Assembly: GCF_900176515.1 (NCBI RefSeq)
Contig: NZ_FWXV01000004.1
Location: 434,001 to 498,000 of the forward strand
Reading direction: 5' to 3'
From: Kibdelosporangium aridum
GTDB lineage: Bacteria; Actinomycetota; Actinomycetes; Mycobacteriales; Pseudonocardiaceae
Length of the DNA: 64,000 nt
This document shows, in pieces, positions 41,856 to 50,956 of the stretch. The position numbers and the translations under genes are program-made. The notes under the pieces are model-generated. The model searched no databases. It was given only the letters and a program-made list of their open reading frames with translations, and was not told where the DNA came from. Each line of letters begins with the position of its first letter. Within the stretch, counting starts at the first letter, position 1.

Positions 41856-42427
41856 TGCTGATCAGGTGGGGACGCGGCCGAAACGGACGCGATACGCCGG
41901 GTCAGCATGCCGATGAACGACGGCCGCGCGGCGTTTGTCTCTTCGTAGCGCAGTAATTCCTCGAGTTCTTCCTTGGAGAAGGTGCGTAGCCGCGCCCGCA
42001 GCTGGGGCAGCGACAGGTCGTCGTAGTTCGGCACACCCGCGGGCGGTGGGGTCTGGTCGACCTCCCGCTCGACCTCCTGCTCGGCCTCCGCGATCGCCGA
42101 CTCCTCCATCTCCCAGGGGTCGGTCACCACGGTGCCGTTGGTCTCCGTGGTGTTGATATTCGGCTGGCTGACGTCGTAGGCATCGATGTCCTCGTCGAAG
42201 GTCGCCCACTCGGGCGTGTCCTCGACCGGGCGCAACGATGCCAGCACCTCGTCGCCCCTGATCGCCAGCGCGGTGATCTCCTGCTGCACTCGCATGGACA
42301 GCTGCATCGCTTGACTGGCAACGGTTACCGGCAGCCCGACGAGCTTCTCCGGCAGTTCACGCGCGCGCTCGATCGCGGTCGCGGCGAGACCGGCGGCGAC
42401 CCGGAGCGGCAGCGGCAAAGGCGTCAT
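41852..42427 (-). CDS. Lipid droplet-associated protein (Rv1109c-like)
   Basis: A 191-residue protein. The N-terminal 60 residues contain a hydrophobic/amphipathic stretch (LPLPLRVAAGLAATAIERARELP) as in the lipid-droplet-associated family beside xseA in actinobacteria. The rest is acidic (EESAIAEAEQEVEREVDQTPPP) and ends in an alpha-helical segment with LRARLRTFSKEELEELLRYEE. Start ATG at 42427 with GCAGG upstream. It is head-to-head with ispH over about 80 bp. Function unknown. Confidence 0.8.
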   Translation of the reverse strand: MTPLPLPLRVAAGLAATAIERARELPEKLVGLPVTVASQAMQLSMRVQQEITALAIRGDEVLASLRPVEDTPEWATFDEDIDAYDVSQPNINTTETNGTVVTDPWEMEESAIAEAEQEVEREVDQTPPPAGVPNYDDLSLPQLRARLRTFSKEELEELLRYEETNAARPSFIGMLTRRIASVSAASPPDQQ

Positions 42428-42506
42428 GTGCATAGCCTGCCGCAGATCACCTGTTTCACCCAACTGGGACCCGGGTCACTCTTGGTGCCGCCGTACCCTG
42501 GGTGGC

Positions 42507-43463
42507 ATGAGCGATACGACCAAACGGGTACTGCTGGCCAAGCCGCGCGGTTACTGCGCCGGCGTGGACCGGGCGGTGGTGACCGTGGAGAAGGCGCTCG
42601 AAACGTACGGACCGCCGGTCTACGTCCGCAAGGAGATCGTGCACAACAAGCACGTCGTGGAGACCTTGCGGGAGCGTGGCGCGATCTTCGTCGACCAGAC
42701 CGACGAGGTGCCCGAAGGCGCCCTCGTGGTGTTCTCCGCGCACGGCGTGTCCCCGCAGGTACACAAGGAGGCCGCCGAGCGCAATCTGCGCACGATCGAC
42801 GCGACCTGCCCGCTGGTGACCAAGGTGCACAACGAGGCGAAGCGGTTCGCCAGGGACGACTACGACATCCTGCTGATCGGCCACGAGGGCCACGAGGAGG
42901 TCGAAGGCACCGCCGGTGAGGCGCCTGACCACGTGCAGCTGGTGGACACCGCTGAGGACGCGGCCAAGGTGCAGGTGCGTGACCCGTCCAAGGTGATCTG
43001 GCTGTCGCAGACCACGCTCTCGGTGGACGAGACCATGGAGCGCGTCGACCAGTTGAAGGCGCGGTTCCCGATGCTGTCCGACCCGCCCAGCGACGACATT
43101 TGCTACGCCACGTCCAACCGGCAGTACGCGGTGAAGACGATGGCGCCGCAGTGCGAGCTGGTGATCGTGGTCGGTTCGGAGAACTCGTCCAACTCGAAGC
43201 GGCTGGTCGAGGTGGCGCTGCAGGCCGGAGCCAAAGCCTCGCACCTGGTCGACTTCGCCCACCAGATCGACGAGACGTGGCTGGAGGGCGTGTCGACGGT
43301 CGGCGTGACCTCGGGTGCGTCCGTGCCGGACAACCTGGTGATGGATGTGCTGGCGTTCCTTGCCGACCGGGGCTACCTGGACGTGGAGGAGGTCACCACG
43401 GCGAACGAGAAGATCGCGTTCTCGCTGCCGCGTGAGCTGCGCAAGGACCTCAAGACCGGCTGA
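42507..43463 (+). CDS. ispH: 4-hydroxy-3-methylbut-2-enyl diphosphate reductase
   Basis: A 318-residue IspH: makes isopentenyl and dimethylallyl diphosphate at the last step of the MEP pathway. The three cysteines of the iron-sulfur cluster lie in RGYCAGVDRAV, DATCPLVTKV and DDICYATSNRQ. Also visible: IVHNKHVVE, SAHGVSP, HEGHEEV and SSNSKRLVE (substrate-binding). It is followed by a strong bidirectional terminator, and the ispH-DUF6542-ychF order is conserved in actinobacteria. Confidence 0.96.
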   Translation: MSDTTKRVLLAKPRGYCAGVDRAVVTVEKALETYGPPVYVRKEIVHNKHVVETLRERGAIFVDQTDEVPEGALVVFSAHGVSPQVHKEAAERNLRTIDATCPLVTKVHNEAKRFARDDYDILLIGHEGHEEVEGTAGEAPDHVQLVDTAEDAAKVQVRDPSKVIWLSQTTLSVDETMERVDQLKARFPMLSDPPSDDICYATSNRQYAVKTMAPQCELVIVVGSENSSNSKRLVEVALQAGAKASHLVDFAHQIDETWLEGVSTVGVTSGASVPDNLVMDVLAFLADRGYLDVEEVTTANEKIAFSLPRELRKDLKTG

Positions 43464-43476
43464 TTCGAGGCATACG

Positions 43477-43511
43477 AAAGGGCCACCCCGCAATCGTCGG
43501 GGTGGCCCTTT
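43477..43511. terminator. Bidirectional terminator after ispH
   Basis: A perfect 13-bp stem AAAGGGCCACCCC with GGGGTGGCCCTTT, nine-base loop, between convergent ispH and the DUF6542 gene. Confidence 0.87.
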
Positions 43512-43516
43512 TCGCG

Positions 43517-44338
43517 TCAGTAGTCCTCGCGGGGACGACGCCGTTGCTGCGGCTGTGGGCCGCGGGGACGGCCGCCGCCCTGGTCGCGTGGACGCGGTGG
43601 ATTGCGGCGCGGTGGGGCCTCGCCCCGATCGCGGCGGTCCTGATCGCGGGCAGGCCGGCGGGGTGGCGGGGCTTGTTCGCGCGGGCGGTCGCCCTTGGTG
43701 GTGGGGCGGGGGCGCTCACCTCGATCGTCCCGGTCCCTGTCGCGGGCCGGACGTCGGGCAGGCCGAGGCTCGTCGTCGATATCGCGGTCCCTGTCCTTGG
43801 GACGGCGCACCGGGCGCTCGTCCTCGTCCGCATCTAAGCTCCCCGCGCGCCCGTCAGGGTTGCGCTGTACGAACAGGCGGATGACGCCGAGCGCGATCGT
43901 CGCGACCGTGGCACCGGCCATCCATGGGAACGAGCTGGCCAGCGGCAGAGCGACCTCGAAGATCAGCTTGCGGCTGCCCGACTCGGACGCTCCTGAGGCT
44001 GCGGGCTCCCGCATGAACTGCACCGGGATGAACGTCGCGGCGAAGATCAGCGGCGGCTGCACCATCGGTCCGAACAGGTTGCGCCGCCGCACGCCCAACA
44101 CCGCCAGCACACACCCGGCCAGGAACAGCGCGTGGTAGATGCCGAACCCGGTCAGTCGCTGGTCGTCGACGAGCCTGCTCTTGTCGATCACCGCACCCAC
44201 GGCGGAGAGCAGCAGGGCGAGCAGGACGGCGCCCCACCAAGGCAGCCCACGACGGGTACCGAAGACGGGACGTTCGTCCCACGCGGCCTCGGCCGCATCC
44301 ATGTCAAGATCGCTGTCGCGATCGCGCGTGGCGGTCAC
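43517..44338 (-). CDS. DUF6542 membrane protein with Arg/Pro/Asp-rich tail
   Basis: About 273 residues. Four membrane segments in the first half (LPWWGAVLLALLLSAVGAVI, LFLAGCVLAVLGV, PPLIFAATFIPVQF and SFPWMAGATVATIALGVIRLF), then a cytoplasmic tail of about 110 residues almost wholly made of R, P, D and G (for example RPARRPARDRDRDDRGERP), probably disordered and highly charged. This matches Rv1111c-type proteins. GTG start at 44338, weak GGAAG site. The low-complexity tail is of unknown use. Confidence 0.8.
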   Translation of the reverse strand: MTATRDRDSDLDMDAAEAAWDERPVFGTRRGLPWWGAVLLALLLSAVGAVIDKSRLVDDQRLTGFGIYHALFLAGCVLAVLGVRRRNLFGPMVQPPLIFAATFIPVQFMREPAASGASESGSRKLIFEVALPLASSFPWMAGATVATIALGVIRLFVQRNPDGRAGSLDADEDERPVRRPKDRDRDIDDEPRPARRPARDRDRDDRGERPRPTTKGDRPREQAPPPRRPARDQDRRDRGEAPPRRNPPRPRDQGGGRPRGPQPQQRRRPREDY

Positions 44339-45025
44339 GCTTCCACACGGTAGACGCTCGCTGGTGAGGGCTGTCGTACCAGCCGTCAATAGCCGTCGGG
44401 TTTACCCCGTTCGGTGTGATTCCCGCCACTCTGTTTGATTCAGTTATGCCTGTTTTGGCCGTTGATCACCTCTTTGTCTCGTTCGGCCGGACCTGTGTGT
44501 CAACGCGTTGGGGAAGCAACCTGTGGACGGCCAATGGCCGCGATGCATGCGACCGCCGCCGCCCATCGGCCGCCGAACTCAGCGCTGGCGTGATGGCCCC
44601 GGCTCTGTGTCGGCACCGGCGGTGTGTTGGGCGCCCAGACCGTGCGGCACGCAGCCGTCGTGGGCGGTTAGCCTGCTCGGCTCGCGGCCGCTGGGTTGTC
44701 GGCGTTCGGATGATTGCCGTGGATCAGGCGGGCCAAGTACTGCCTTGCTGCCTCGGCAGCGACTCGTAGCAGGCCGTGGCCTGCTTGGGTCGGTGCCCAA
44801 ATCAGTGCTGCGGCCGCAGCTGGCGGACCATCCAGACCGCGTGGCGCGCAGCCACCTGCCTCGGGCCTCCCGACCGCGGACGCGGCAGCCGAGTTGTCGG
44901 CGTTGGTGCCGCTCGTGGGCCCGGCGGTCCGCGTGCTGTCGATGCCTGCGCAGGGGACTGTTCGCGTGGCAGGCTTGCCAGCCCCTGGGCTGGCCGTGGC
45001 CCGCTGGGATGGGCGTTGTCGGGTG
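44339..45025. repeat. Non-coding gap with a decayed tandem duplication
   Basis: A 687-bp gap with no convincing gene. Two related blocks of about 75 bp, at 44634-44708 and 44831-44908, share CCAGACCG, GGC-GCAGCC, CAGCC-ag and TTGTCGGCGTT and are offset by about 197 bp; a third trace is at 45001-45025 (CCGCTGGGATGGGCGTTGTCGG). Long open frames cross it on both strands but have no ribosome site, no family features and shift with the repeat. Confidence 0.5.
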
Positions 45026-45961
45026 TTAGTCGACGGCTGGTTCTTCCTCTCGATCGGAAACACCGGTTGTGATCTCGTCTGCGCGGCGGACCGGTGCGAT
45101 GGGGGTCGGGCTGGCTGAGGCGTCGGTGAGCGGGCTGACGGCCGCGCGGAAGCCCTCCAGCGCGTCGAGCTCGCGGCGGCGGGCGGAGAGAAACCGCTGC
45201 AGGTGGGTACTGGACAGGTTGACGGCGTCGATGGCTGCTCCGGCCATCCGGTGGGCGTTGGCGGCCGTCGCGCGGACGGCTTCGACGTCGGCGGCGAGGG
45301 CGCGCTCGGTGGCGGCGAACAGCGCGCCTGACGCGACGACGGCGAAGCCTGTTGGGCCGCATAGGAAAACTCGTCTGTCGAGTAGCCAGCGCAACAGGTT
45401 CGGATCGGTGTCCAGTGCGGCGACGACTGCCGCGTCCGACGGGACGAACATGACCGTGCCGTAGATCGCGTCGGCCCATCGTTGGTAGCCCTTGGCGGCC
45501 AGTTCGGTGGCGCGCGAGCGGATGTTGCGGACGTGCACCCGCAACGCGTCGAGTCGTTCCTCCGGGTCGGACGTCTCGACAGCTTCCGCCCAGATCGACA
45601 TGGAAGCCTTGGCGTCAATGGGAACGCGTCTGCCGTCACCGACGAGCAGCACCATGTCCGGCCGGGACGAGCCGCCGCCTGCCAGGTCGGTCTGCAAGGT
45701 GAAGTGGATGCCCTCCCGTAACCCGAGCATCCTGGCCGTCTCGACGAGCACCTGCTCGCCGAGTTCGCCACGGCCGGAGATGGACGCGAACGCCACCTCG
45801 TAGCGCCGTAGCGCCGTGTGCTGCTCGTCGTAACGCGCGCGTTCGGCTGCGATCTGCTGCATCGCTGCCTCCGTGCGTCGCATTCCGTCGGTGTAGAGCT
45901 TCCAGAGCGCCAGCACCGCACCGAGGAGCAGCAGGGACAGAACAACCACTGCCCAAGCCAC
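45026..45961 (-). CDS. rmuC: RmuC-like DNA recombination protein
   Basis: A 311-residue protein with an N-terminal membrane anchor (VVVLSLLLLGAVLALWKLY), a coiled-coil stretch (AAMQQIAAERARYDEQHTALRRY) and the RmuC nuclease-like core (RGELGEQVLVETARMLGL, RPDMVLLVGDGRRVPIDAKASM, FVPSDAAVVAALDTDP, FLCGPTGFAVVASGALFA). RmuC limits recombination at inverted repeats in E. coli; the exact activity is uncertain. The C-terminal tail differs from the Enterobacteria type. It is divergent from sbcD. Confidence 0.9.
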   Translation of the reverse strand: MAWAVVVLSLLLLGAVLALWKLYTDGMRRTEAAMQQIAAERARYDEQHTALRRYEVAFASISGRGELGEQVLVETARMLGLREGIHFTLQTDLAGGGSSRPDMVLLVGDGRRVPIDAKASMSIWAEAVETSDPEERLDALRVHVRNIRSRATELAAKGYQRWADAIYGTVMFVPSDAAVVAALDTDPNLLRWLLDRRVFLCGPTGFAVVASGALFAATERALAADVEAVRATAANAHRMAGAAIDAVNLSSTHLQRFLSARRRELDALEGFRAAVSPLTDASASPTPIAPVRRADEITTGVSDREEEPAVD

Positions 45962-45997
45962 TGGAGATCCTTTCCGTGTGTTGGTCGCGCCATGATG

Positions 45998-46020
45998 CCG
46001 CAGGGGTACGACAGTTTTCG
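45998..46020 (+). repeat. Isolated copy of a dispersed 23-bp motif
   Basis: CCGCAGGGGTACGACAGTTT matches CCGCACGGGTACGACAGTTT at 50322-50341 in 18 of 20 or more positions. It lies in the rmuC/sbcD divergent gap. The hairpin that precedes the motif in the larger repeat is not present here. Confidence 0.5.
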
Positions 46021-46115
46021 TCTTTGTTCTGTTCTAGCTGGGAGTTTCACTCTGTCGTGGTGACACGCCGGGGGTGGTGCCGGGGAATGTCGGGCTCGCC
46101 CCCTAACTTGGTCAC

Positions 46116-47267
46116 ATGAGGTTGCTGCACACGTCCGACTGGCACGTGGGGCGGACCTTCCACGGAGCGGATCTGCTGGCCGAACAGGAGTCAGTGCTCG
46201 GCGGTCTCGCCGACATCGTCGCCGATGAGCGCATTGACGTCGTGGTGGTCGCCGGCGACATATACGACCGCGCGGTCCCATCGGCCGAAGCGGTCGGCGT
46301 GTATGAACGCGTGCTGGTGCGGATCCGTGAAGCGGGCGCTCAGTTGGTCGTCACGCCCGGCAACCACGACTCGGCCCCAAGGCTCGGCGCGATCGGGAAA
46401 TTCGCCGAGGCAGGCGGTCTGCACATGCGGACCAGGATCCAGGACATCGACCGGCCGGTGCTGCTGCGCGACGGTCACGGCGAAGTCGCGCTGTACGGAA
46501 TTCCTTATCTGGAGCCGGAAGTCGCGAGGCATTCGCTGGGTATCAGCGAGCGTGGGCACACCGGCGTGCTGACCGAGGCGATGAACCGGGTCCGTGCGGA
46601 TCTTGCGGCCAGGCAAGCGAGATCGGTGGTACTGGCGCACGCTTTCGTGACCGGTGGCGAGGCCTGTGACTCCGAGCGGCCGATCGCGGTCGGCGGTGTG
46701 GAGCAGGTGCCTGGGACGACCTTCGACGGCGTCGACTACGTCGCACTGGGGCATTTGCATGGGGCGCAAGAACTTGCCGATCACCTGAGGTACTCGGGCA
46801 GCCCGGTGGCGTACTCGTTCTCCGAGGCGCGTCAGCGCAAATCGGTGTGGCTGGTGGACATCGACAAGGGCGGCCTGGCCGGGGTCGAACGCCGGATGCT
46901 GCCGGTGCCGAGACCGTTGGCCAAGCTCGAAGGCCTCCTGTCCGACCTGCTCACCGACCCGGCGCACGACCAGTTCCGCGAGCACTACCTGTCGATCACG
47001 GTCACCGACCAGGTCAGGCCGGTGGACGCGTTGCGGCGCCTGCAAGATCGCTTTCCGTACGCGGTGCACATGGAGTGGCGGCCCGCGGGCGGCCGGAGCG
47101 GGGAAGCGTTGCGCTACAGCGAAGCGGTACGTGGCCGTGACGACCTGGAAGTGGCGTGCTGCTTCGTCGGGCACGCGCGCGGCGGTGAACCCACGGAGCG
47201 CGAGAGCGCCTGGCTGAGGGAAGCGCTGGAGACCGTCACCGCGGCGGAGAGCGAGAAAGAGCGATGA
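46116..47267 (+). CDS. sbcD: Exonuclease SbcD subunit
   Basis: A 383-residue Mre11-type metallophosphoesterase: SDWHVGR (metal Asp/His), VVVAGDIYDRAVPS, VTPGNHDSAPRL, VLAHAFV and ALGHLHG, the full set. With SbcC it opens hairpins and removes protein-capped DNA ends. Its stop overlaps the sbcC start by four bases. The promoter gap with rmuC is short, and ATG lies about 12 bases past a TAACTT box, so a leaderless transcript is possible. Confidence 0.95.
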   Translation: MRLLHTSDWHVGRTFHGADLLAEQESVLGGLADIVADERIDVVVVAGDIYDRAVPSAEAVGVYERVLVRIREAGAQLVVTPGNHDSAPRLGAIGKFAEAGGLHMRTRIQDIDRPVLLRDGHGEVALYGIPYLEPEVARHSLGISERGHTGVLTEAMNRVRADLAARQARSVVLAHAFVTGGEACDSERPIAVGGVEQVPGTTFDGVDYVALGHLHGAQELADHLRYSGSPVAYSFSEARQRKSVWLVDIDKGGLAGVERRMLPVPRPLAKLEGLLSDLLTDPAHDQFREHYLSITVTDQVRPVDALRRLQDRFPYAVHMEWRPAGGRSGEALRYSEAVRGRDDLEVACCFVGHARGGEPTERESAWLREALETVTAAESEKER

Positions 47268-50221
47268 GGCTGCACAGCCTGGAGGTGACCGCCTTCGGCC
47301 CGTATCCGGGCACCGAGGTGGTCGACTTCGACTTGCTCGGTGCGGACGGATTGTTCCTCCTGCACGGTGAGACGGGTGCGGGCAAGACGACATTGCTCGA
47401 CGCGATCGCGTTCGCGTTGTTCGGCAAGGTCCCCGGCGTCCGAAACGACGCGCGTCGGCTGCGTTGCGACTACGCGGACAACGACACGCTGACCGAGGTG
47501 AAGCTGGAGCTCACCGTGCAGGGCCACCGGCTTCGGCTGGTCCGCGGCCCGGAGTACGAGCGCCCGAAAAGGCGCGGCGAGGGAACCACGAAACAGCAGG
47601 CCAGGGCGTCGCTGACCTGGGTGAGCGATCCGCCGGGCGGCTACGACCGGGATGGCTTGATCCGGATCGACGAGGTCAGCCGGACGGTCGAGCGCTTGCT
47701 CGGAATGAGCGCGGAGCAGTTCTTCCAGGTCGTTTTGCTGCCGCAAGGCGAATTCGCGCGGTTCTTGCGCGCGGACACCCAGGAACGCGAACAGCTGCTG
47801 GAGAAATTGTTCAGCACCTACCGTTTCGCGGACGTCGAGAAATGGTTCAGGGACCGCAGGACGGAACGTGGCCGTGATCTCGAAGCGCGCCGGGCCGGTG
47901 CGATGCGTTTGGTCGCGCGGGTCGCCCAAGCGGCGGGCGAGGAACCGCCCGAGGACCATTCTGCCGACGGTGAATGGCTCGACTTGATGGTTTCCCGGCT
48001 CAGCGAAGCCGAGACCGAAGCGCGCGAAAAGGCCAGGCAGGCTGGTGTCGCGGCGGCCGCGGCCGAGCAGGAGATGACCAAGGCCCGTGAGCTGGCCGAC
48101 CGGGTGCGCAGGTTGCGCAACGCCAGGGCCGAGTTGGCCGAATGCGAAAGAATGGCGCCACAGCAACAGGAATGGCTCGCCGAGCGCGCCAAGGCACGCC
48201 GAGCGGTTCCGGTCGTGGTCGCCAATCGTGGCGCCGCGCAATTGCAGGTCGAACTCGACCACGCGACCAAGGCCGAGGAAGAAGCGATTGTCGCGGCACG
48301 GAAAGCGGGCTTTCACCGAGTCGATGCCGACGAGTCCTTCCTGCGCGCGGAGTCCGCGCGGCTGACCGAGGAAGCGGGCGGCCTCGCGCAGCTGCTGGAG
48401 GACGCGAAGCAGCAGAAAAAGGCGAAGCTGCGGCTGACCAAACTGATCGACGCCGACTGGGCGGCGGAGGAGAAGGTCAACAACCTGGAAGCCGACCTGG
48501 TCGCGTTGCCGGAGAAACTCAAGGCGGCGTCCGACGAACTGCTGCTGGCCAGCGAAGCCGCAGCCCGGCTGGACGGCCTCCGCGCCCGGCAGGCCGAATT
48601 GACCGAGCGGCTCCGGTTGCGCGAGCGGCTCGGCGATGCCGAAGAGAAGGTCAAGAACGCGGAAGCCGTGCTGCGTAAGGCAATCGACGCACACCAGCAA
48701 GCGCGTGACCATTCGTTGACGATCCGGGCGCGACGTCTCGACGGCATGGCGGCTGAACTGGCGAGCCGGTTGGCTGCCGGAGACGCGTGCCCGGTCTGCG
48801 GCTCCACCGAACACCCAGCGCTTGCCCAGCTGATCCCGGGCGCAGTCAGCGAGGCCGAGGAAGCGGCGGCCGTCGCGGTCGAGCAGGACGCGCAGAACGA
48901 GCGTGGCGAGGCGGAACGCGCCCACCACGCGGCAGTCGCCGACTTGACTGCGTTGCAGGAACGACTCGCTTCGGGCGACGACCCGGCCGAACTGTCCGAA
49001 GTGGACAAATTGTTGGCTGAGACCGCGGCACTGGCGGCTCGCCGTGAGCCCCAGCGCGAGCTGGTCCGTGAGCTGGAGAAGCGGTCTGCGACGATCTCGG
49101 CCGAGCTGTCAGCGGCCAAGCAAGAGCTCGCGAGCGTGCGTACGGAACGGGAACAACTCGGCAAAACCGTGGAGATGCGGCAAAAGCGCCTCGATCCGGC
49201 CCGTGGCGAGTACTCCGACGTGCGGGTGCGCCGTGAGCACGTGCTGCTGTCGGCGGCGGCCGTGACCGAGTTGCTCCGGGCGCGCGGGCAGCGTGAACAG
49301 CTGTCGAAGCGGTTGACAGACCAGCAGACTGAGGTGCACGAAGCCGCGATCTCGGCCGGATTCGCCGAGGTCGCTGATGCACTGGCGGCCGCACGGGACG
49401 AGCTGCGCCTCGCCGACCTCGACCGGATGATCAGCGAGCTGGAAAACCGGGCCGCGGCGGCCAAAGCCGTGCTGGCCGAACCGGACCTGGCCGGTGTCGA
49501 CCCCAAGGTCGAAGTCGACTTGGACAGCGCGGCAGCAACGTTGGCCAAGGCTCGCGAGGTCGCCGACGCCGATGTCGCCGTCTTGCGTGAGGCGGAGCGC
49601 CGATCGGCGGACGTGAAGGCCTTGGCAGCCCGGTTGCGCGCGGAATGGGCCGCTTTGTCGCCGGTGGAAGAGGAGTACGCCGAGCTCGCGGCTTTGACCG
49701 ACGTGGTCAACGGGCGCGGGCAGAACTCGCGGCGGATGTCGTTGCGATCGTACGTGTTGGCTGCGCGGTTGGAGGAGGTCGCCGTCGCCGCGAGCGCCCG
49801 TTTGAGCCGGATGAGCCAGGGACGGTATTCGTTCGTGCATTCCGATGCGCGTGGTTCGCACGGCACGCGCGGTGGCCTCGGTTTGGACGTGCTGGACGAC
49901 TATTCCGGCAAGATCAGGCCCGCGAAGACGTTGTCCGGCGGGGAGTCCTTCCTGGCCTCACTTGCTTTGGCTTTGGGGCTCGCGGATGTCGTTGCCGCGG
50001 AGACCGGCGGGGCGCTGCTCGACACGTTGTTCGTCGATGAGGGCTTCGGCACTTTGGACGCCGACACCCTCGACGAGGTCATGGACACTTTGGACGAATT
50101 GCGGGCCGGCGGCCGGGTGGTCGGGCTGGTGTCGCACGTCGAGGAGTTGCGGCAGCGGATCCCGGTGCGGCTGCGGGTTCGCAAGGCCCGCAGCGGATCC
50201 CGCCTCGAAGTCATCGCCTAG
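47264..50221 (+). CDS. sbcC: Exonuclease SbcC subunit (Rad50-like)
   Basis: A 985-residue SMC-like ATPase. The Walker A GETGAGKTTLLD and Q-loop PQGEFARF lie in the first 170 residues, the zinc hook CPVCG at C509/C512 sits mid-way between long coiled coils, and the signature SGGESFLASLALALGLADV plus Walker B TLFVDEGFGTLD close the head. It is slightly shorter than the E. coli protein. It forms the SbcCD complex with the overlapping sbcD. Confidence 0.95.
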   Translation: MRLHSLEVTAFGPYPGTEVVDFDLLGADGLFLLHGETGAGKTTLLDAIAFALFGKVPGVRNDARRLRCDYADNDTLTEVKLELTVQGHRLRLVRGPEYERPKRRGEGTTKQQARASLTWVSDPPGGYDRDGLIRIDEVSRTVERLLGMSAEQFFQVVLLPQGEFARFLRADTQEREQLLEKLFSTYRFADVEKWFRDRRTERGRDLEARRAGAMRLVARVAQAAGEEPPEDHSADGEWLDLMVSRLSEAETEAREKARQAGVAAAAAEQEMTKARELADRVRRLRNARAELAECERMAPQQQEWLAERAKARRAVPVVVANRGAAQLQVELDHATKAEEEAIVAARKAGFHRVDADESFLRAESARLTEEAGGLAQLLEDAKQQKKAKLRLTKLIDADWAAEEKVNNLEADLVALPEKLKAASDELLLASEAAARLDGLRARQAELTERLRLRERLGDAEEKVKNAEAVLRKAIDAHQQARDHSLTIRARRLDGMAAELASRLAAGDACPVCGSTEHPALAQLIPGAVSEAEEAAAVAVEQDAQNERGEAERAHHAAVADLTALQERLASGDDPAELSEVDKLLAETAALAARREPQRELVRELEKRSATISAELSAAKQELASVRTEREQLGKTVEMRQKRLDPARGEYSDVRVRREHVLLSAAAVTELLRARGQREQLSKRLTDQQTEVHEAAISAGFAEVADALAAARDELRLADLDRMISELENRAAAAKAVLAEPDLAGVDPKVEVDLDSAAATLAKAREVADADVAVLREAERRSADVKALAARLRAEWAALSPVEEEYAELAALTDVVNGRGQNSRRMSLRSYVLAARLEEVAVAASARLSRMSQGRYSFVHSDARGSHGTRGGLGLDVLDDYSGKIRPAKTLSGGESFLASLALALGLADVVAAETGGALLDTLFVDEGFGTLDADTLDEVMDTLDELRAGGRVVGLVSHVEELRQRIPVRLRVRKARSGSRLEVIA

Positions 50222-50280
50222 CGGGCATGCTGGTCAGCTTCCTGGCCGACGGATCCAGGCGGCATGGTCATGCGCCACCA

Positions 50281-50458
50281 CAACGGCAATTCGGCAGGGG
50301 GAACCCCTGAATTCAACGTTACCGCACGGGTACGACAGTTTCGGTTCGCGCGGCGGAGCGCTCTGCGGCCGGGCAGCGTCCCCTGCAACAGCAATTCCCG
50401 AGGGGTCCCCCTGATTTCACGCTACCGCAAGGGTCTGACAGTTCTGGGTTTCCGCTGG
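50281..50458. repeat. Twin hairpin repeat in the sbcC/ogt convergent gap
   Basis: Two copies of about 73 bp (50281-50354 and 50386-50458) share AGCAATTC/GGCAATTC, AGGGG...CCCCTGA, TTACCGCA or CTACCGCA, and GGGT-CGACAGTT-like ends. Each can fold at its centre: CAGGGG-GAA-CCCCTG in the first and AGGGG-TC-CCCCT in the second. They occupy most of the gap between the convergent sbcC and ogt genes, as a paired terminator or a repeated element. Confidence 0.65.
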
Positions 50459-50956
50459 TCAGGGCTTGGTGGTTTCGTGGTCCAGCAGCCAGCGCTTGGC
50501 TGGCAGGCCCCAGCGGAAGCCGCCGATCGTCCCATCCGTCCGCAGAACCCGGTGACACGGCACGAAAAGCGCGACCGGATTGCGTGCACAAGCGCTTGCT
50601 GCGGCCCGGACAGCCGAAGGCCGGCCAGCCAGCTCAGCGAACTGGGCATACGTCACGGGCTCCCCGGCAGGAACGGTCCGCAGCACCTTCCACGCGTGCT
50701 GGATGAACTCGCCAGAACGCTGGTTCACCGGCACGTCCTCGATCGCCCGCACGTCTCCCGCGTGGTACTTCAGCACAGCCTTGGTGACCAGGCCGAGGTC
50801 TGGTCGCGAGTGGACCTCGGAAGGCCGCAGTGACGGGTGGATCAGGCTGATCAGCGCGTTGACATCGGCTGTCCAGCCCGAGGCGATCACCTCGTCGTCT
50901 CGCACCACCGCGGTGAACGGGCCGATCGTTGTATCTACTGTGGAGTATGAAGTCAT
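50459..50956 (-). CDS. ogt: Methylated-DNA-[protein]-cysteine S-methyltransferase
   Basis: A 165-residue suicide repair enzyme that takes the methyl from O6-methylguanine to its own cysteine. The active site is PCHRVL with the reactive Cys, preceded by RNPVALFV, and the finger residue motif GEPVTYAQFAELAGRPSAVRAAA lies just upstream. The start ATG at 50956 overlaps the AlkA/Ada stop by four bases. It works with the next gene in alkylation repair. Confidence 0.95.
   Translation of the reverse strand: MTSYSTVDTTIGPFTAVVRDDEVIASGWTADVNALISLIHPSLRPSEVHSRPDLGLVTKAVLKYHAGDVRAIEDVPVNQRSGEFIQHAWKVLRTVPAGEPVTYAQFAELAGRPSAVRAAASACARNPVALFVPCHRVLRTDGTIGGFRWGLPAKRWLLDHETTKP

Noticed and set aside
45962..46115. 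LexA SOS box upstream of sbcD
   Set aside because: No TCGAAC-N4-GTTCGA-like sequence was found in the gap.
44668..46281. A 537-codon minus-strand frame across the rmuC gene and the 44-45 kb gap
   Set aside because: It is a different frame from the RmuC-like protein, Arg/Pro/Ser-rich, and runs through the start region of sbcD.
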